This document shows, in pieces, positions 6,883-9,427 of a stretch of DNA of 9,427 nucleotides; within the stretch, counting starts at the first letter, position 1, and every line of letters begins with the position of its first letter. Position numbers and translations under genes: made by a program. The stretch comes from RUG14300 sp964619685 (GTDB lineage Bacteria > Bacillota > Clostridia > Christensenellales > CAG-1252): contig CAZUET010000075.1 in the NCBI GenBank assembly GCA_964619685.1, forward strand, positions 1-9,427, written 5' to 3'. The notes beneath the pieces were generated by a model. That model worked only from the letters and a program-made list of their open reading frames with translations, had not been told where the DNA came from and did not search any database.

Positions 6883-7860
6883 TTATAGCGGATATAATTT
6901 TGAAAGCACTCCTAATGCCCCAAAAATTGCAGTAATTGCTCCGTATATTGCAACAATACGTTGTTCGCTTTGTCCGCTTTTTTCAAGGTGATGATGAAAA
7001 GGAGCCATCTTGAATACCCTTTTACCGTTTATTTTAAAAACTATAACCTGTATTATTACGGATATGCACGACACTACAAACATTATACCAATAATAGGAA
7101 TTATTAAGTAATTTCCGCTAAAACAACCGACCGAAGCCACCGCTCCGCCAAGTGCAAGCGATCCTGTATCACCCATAAATATTCTTGCGGGATTCGAGTT
7201 AAATATACTAAAAGCAAGACAACCCCCTATTACCGAAATACAGAAAACCAATAGTGAGCTATCGCACTTACCGAAGTAAACATCGATTCCGACGATAATA
7301 AAGAAAAACAGCAAATATACGACCGATGTATTTGTTGCTAACCCATCCAATCCGTCAGTTAAATTAACGGCATTTGTTACAGCTAAAAATACAAATATTG
7401 CAAATGGAATTATCCAAATATCAAAATCTGCTCTAATAGTGGTAAATGGCAAAAAAACCATTCTCGATGCATAGTTTTTATAGCAATAATAAGACAAAAG
7501 AAGGGCAATACCTACCTGTCCAATTATTTTTTGTAATGGACTTAACCCGACATTATTTTTTCGCTTTACCTTCAGAAAATCATCTAAAAAGCCAAGAAAA
7601 CAATAGCAAATAACCGTTATAGAGGCGATTCTACCAACACTTATCCCCTTGCTTAGTACTATTGCAACTAATGTAGACGGAAGAATAAATCCTAATCCGC
7701 CCATTGTCGGAGTACCGCTCTTACCTTTATGCTGATCTACATATTTTAATATGGGTTGCCCGACCTTTAACTTATTTGCTATAGCCAATACTAATGGCAT
7801 TCCAAGTAAAGATAGAATAAATGATAGCAAAAATGCTATGAATATTATCAACCAATTCAT
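6883..7860 (-). CDS. mraY: Phospho-N-acetylmuramoyl-pentapeptide-transferase MraY
   Basis: MraY is the integral membrane enzyme that transfers phospho-MurNAc-pentapeptide from UDP to undecaprenyl phosphate, making lipid I. The 325-residue, highly hydrophobic protein is full length. It has GTPTMGG (49-55), the Asp pair FLDDF (D93, D94), the nucleotide-binding NAVNLTDGLDGLA (163-175), NPARIFMGDTGS with D231, and the HHH signature APFHHHLE (His 289-291). The Glu of the usual VETLSV block is Ser264 here. Its ATG overlaps the murE stop by one base (TAATG), and no strong Shine-Dalgarno site is visible, so it is probably translated by re-initiation after murE. murF, the usual gene between murE and mraY, is absent. 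Confidence 0.97.
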   Translation of the reverse strand: MNWLIIFIAFLLSFILSLLGMPLVLAIANKLKVGQPILKYVDQHKGKSGTPTMGGLGFILPSTLVAIVLSKGISVGRIASITVICYCFLGFLDDFLKVKRKNNVGLSPLQKIIGQVGIALLLSYYCYKNYASRMVFLPFTTIRADFDIWIIPFAIFVFLAVTNAVNLTDGLDGLATNTSVVYLLFFFIIVGIDVYFGKCDSSLLVFCISVIGGCLAFSIFNSNPARIFMGDTGSLALGGAVASVGCFSGNYLIIPIIGIMFVVSCISVIIQVIVFKINGKRVFKMAPFHHHLEKSGQSEQRIVAIYGAITAIFGALGVLSKLYPL

Positions 7861-9278
7861 TATAAATACTTCTTGACGATCTCTTGATCGCTAAATGCAA
7901 TTTTTTCGCCGTTTATTTCCATGTATTTCTCTGCACCCTTTCCTGCAATAACTATTACATCACCTATAGAAGATATGGCAATTGCACGCTTTATCGCCTC
8001 TTCTCTATCAAGAACTATTTCATAGCTTTCCATATCCATAATTCCCGATTCTATCTGTCTTGCAATCATTAATTCGTCTTCAGACCTTGGATTATCGTTA
8101 GTTATTATGACATAATCGCTTAATGCCGATGCAACAAGCCCCATTTCAGACCGTTTCCCCGTATCTCTATCTCCACCGCATCCGAAAACAGTGATGACAT
8201 TTCCAACGGTAAGATCAAGTGCTGCTATCAACACTTTTTTAAGTCCGTCAGGTGTATGAGCGTAGTCAATAACCGCTTTCCTTCCGTTATTTTCGTAAAC
8301 ATTAAACCTACCCGGAATATCGACATTCTTAATTGTTTCCTTTATAATATTCGGCTCAATACCATAATATCCTGCAGTTGCGCAAACAGCCAAAATGTTA
8401 AGTACATTAAATGAACCTTTCAGCGAAGTCGATATTTCAAAAACGATATCATACATATTGACTGTAAAAAGCAAGCCATTAGAATATTCAATATCTACCG
8501 CAAATACATCGGCAGGATTAGAGAGTCCATACGATATTGTGGATATTTCAGAGTTTTTAAGAATATCAAAACCCACTTTATCATCAACATTGATAATGCC
8601 CATTTTAGTCTTACCGTTAGAAAACAAACTCTTTTTTGCATTGATATAATTATTCATTTCGCCAAAATAATCGAGATGATCTCTTGAAATATTTGTAAGA
8701 ATTGAAACATCGAAGCAAATACAGTCAAGTTTTCTCAAATACAGAGCATGGGCACTTGCTTCCATAAATACATACTTTATTTTGTGTTTAACCATATCCG
8801 ACAGTAACTTAAATAGTTTCTCGGGATCGGGAGTAGTTAATGAGGACTCCTCATGCACATTCGAATATTCTACAAAAAGCGTACCGATATAAGCAGATCT
8901 TCGTCCAGCTTTATCAAAAACCTTTTTTAATAAATATGCCGTAGTTGTTTTACCATTAGTTCCGGTCACAGCAATTAACTTCAATTTATTTTGCGGTTCA
9001 TGATAAAAAATCGATGCGATATTTGAATAAGCCAACCGAGTATCTTGCACGATCAATTCAGGCACACCTATATTCAAGGGCTTGCTTGTTACACATGCAA
9101 CAGCTCCGTTTCTTACAGCTTCTCTTGCATAATCATGTGAATCGTGCTTTTTACCCTCAAGACAGATAAACAGTTTCCCGACTTGTTCAATTCTACTGTC
9201 AATGGAAATACCGATAAATTCTACATCCTTTCCAACAAGCTTTGCATTATACTTCTTTACAATTTCGCTTAATTTCAT
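7860..9278 (-). CDS. murE: UDP-MurNAc-tripeptide synthetase MurE, meso-diaminopimelate type
   Basis: MurE adds the third amino acid to UDP-MurNAc-L-Ala-D-Glu using ATP in the cytoplasm. The 472-residue protein is near full length. It shows an N-terminal UDP-binding domain with SIDSR (25-29), P-loop GTNGKTT (106-112), TTPDPE (148-153), MEASAHAL (172-179, usually MEVSSHAL), NISRDHLDYF (196-205), K215 in YINAKKSLF as the likely carbamylated lysine, VIDYAHTPDG (336-345), and GCGGDRDTGKR (366-376). DNPR (395-398) is the meso-DAP-binding signature. Lysine-adding enzymes lack this Arg, so the wall is predicted to be DAP-type. The late GKGHE motif reads GKGAE with its Glu kept. The ATG at 9278 has AAGGTGG 9 nt upstream, and a nearby ATG at 9285 is out of frame. 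It is the first gene of the visible operon. No murF domain is fused to it. Confidence 0.97.
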   Translation of the reverse strand: MKLSEIVKKYNAKLVGKDVEFIGISIDSRIEQVGKLFICLEGKKHDSHDYAREAVRNGAVACVTSKPLNIGVPELIVQDTRLAYSNIASIFYHEPQNKLKLIAVTGTNGKTTTAYLLKKVFDKAGRRSAYIGTLFVEYSNVHEESSLTTPDPEKLFKLLSDMVKHKIKYVFMEASAHALYLRKLDCICFDVSILTNISRDHLDYFGEMNNYINAKKSLFSNGKTKMGIINVDDKVGFDILKNSEISTISYGLSNPADVFAVDIEYSNGLLFTVNMYDIVFEISTSLKGSFNVLNILAVCATAGYYGIEPNIIKETIKNVDIPGRFNVYENNGRKAVIDYAHTPDGLKKVLIAALDLTVGNVITVFGCGGDRDTGKRSEMGLVASALSDYVIITNDNPRSEDELMIARQIESGIMDMESYEIVLDREEAIKRAIAISSIGDVIVIAGKGAEKYMEINGEKIAFSDQEIVKKYL

Positions 9279-9302
9279 ATTGCATAACCACCTTTTTTTA
9301 TT

Positions 9303-9331
9303 ATTGTATCAATCGGGGTATAAATAATCAA
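9303..9331 (-). promoter_or_regulatory. Candidate promoter proximal to murE
   Basis: The minus strand reads TTGATT (9326-9331), a 17-nt spacer and TACAAT (9303-9308), matching four and five of six consensus bases. Transcription would start near 9296, just before the murE ribosome site AAGGTGG (9288-9294), so the leader would be very short. AT-rich DNA yields such matches by chance, so this is moderate evidence. Confidence 0.45.
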
Positions 9332-9365
9332 TACTTAGGCGAAATCAGTCATTTTTATAAAAAAA

Positions 9366-9393
9366 AATATATAATTCTTACTCAAATTGTAAA
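9366..9393 (-). promoter_or_regulatory. Candidate distal promoter upstream of murE
   Basis: The minus strand reads TTTACA (9388-9393), a 16-nt spacer and TATATT (9366-9371), each one mismatch from consensus. A run of nine A residues (9359-9367, plus strand) lies across and downstream of the -10 box. It would give a murE leader of about 80 nt. It may act with or instead of the proximal site. Confidence 0.42.
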
Positions 9394-9427
9394 AATACTA
9401 CCGATTTATCACTACATATAGTGCCTT

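Noticed and set aside
7860..9278. MurE as a MurE-MurF fusion explaining the missing murF
   Set aside because: The protein is 472 residues with a single P-loop and single set of Mur ligase motifs, the normal length for MurE alone.
9306..9337. Imperfect inverted repeat GTATTGAT/ATTGATAC around the proximal murE promoter
   Set aside because: Only six of eight positions pair across the arms, so it is not enough to call a hairpin or operator.
9353..9367. T-run on the minus strand as a terminator of an upstream gene
   Set aside because: No GC-rich hairpin precedes the run. It looks like an AT-rich promoter-region tract.
9410..9423. Short palindrome CACTA-CATA-TAGTG as an operator
   Set aside because: Five-bp arms are expected by chance in AT-rich DNA, there is no second copy, and it does not resemble MraZ boxes (TGGGN repeats).

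Overview
The window is one AT-rich stretch of a division and cell wall (dcw) cluster. All eight genes are on the minus strand. In transcription order they are murE, mraY, murD, ftsW (or spoVE), murA, ftsQ/divIB, ftsA and ftsZ. The gene order, the divIB-type FtsQ, murA lying between ftsW and ftsQ, purine-rich Shine-Dalgarno sites and a DNPR-type (meso-diaminopimelate) MurE all suggest a low-GC Bacillota, most likely an uncultured member of the Clostridia. Genus or family cannot be fixed from this sequence. Stop codons are TAA for six genes, TGA for ftsW and TAG for ftsA, which fits the standard bacterial code.

Layout. Positions 9279-9427 hold no gene. They carry two candidate sigma-A-like promoters that read into murE. 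Positions 2445-9278 hold six genes packed with overlaps of 1 to 38 bp or a gap of 16 bp, as expected for one translationally coupled operon: murE, mraY, murD, ftsW, murA, ftsQ. A 53-bp gap follows, with a good candidate promoter, and then the ftsA-ftsZ pair, whose genes lie 18 bp apart in the same reading frame. The transcript appears to end at a 9-bp hairpin plus U-tract at 55-83. I see nothing recognisable in positions 1-54.

How the genes work together. MurA starts UDP-MurNAc synthesis. MurD and MurE add D-Glu and meso-DAP to the stem peptide. MraY moves the finished UDP-MurNAc-peptide to the lipid carrier. FtsW polymerises glycan at the septum. FtsQ (DivIB), FtsA and FtsZ build the division machine. 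MurF, which should act between MurE and MraY, and MurG, which should act between MraY and FtsW, are absent from their usual places. MurB and MurC are also not in the window.

Most notable points. FtsA stops exactly where its actin-like domain ends and has no C-terminal membrane-targeting helix. It also has a degenerate phosphate-2 loop. Its amber stop is followed by six sense codons and then the ftsZ start in the same frame. FtsZ has all core GTPase motifs but carries a roughly 10-residue insertion and a roughly 5-residue deletion relative to the Bacillus protein, plus substitutions in otherwise constant loops. Together these suggest a remodelled Z-ring anchoring module. No wholly new gene system is visible.
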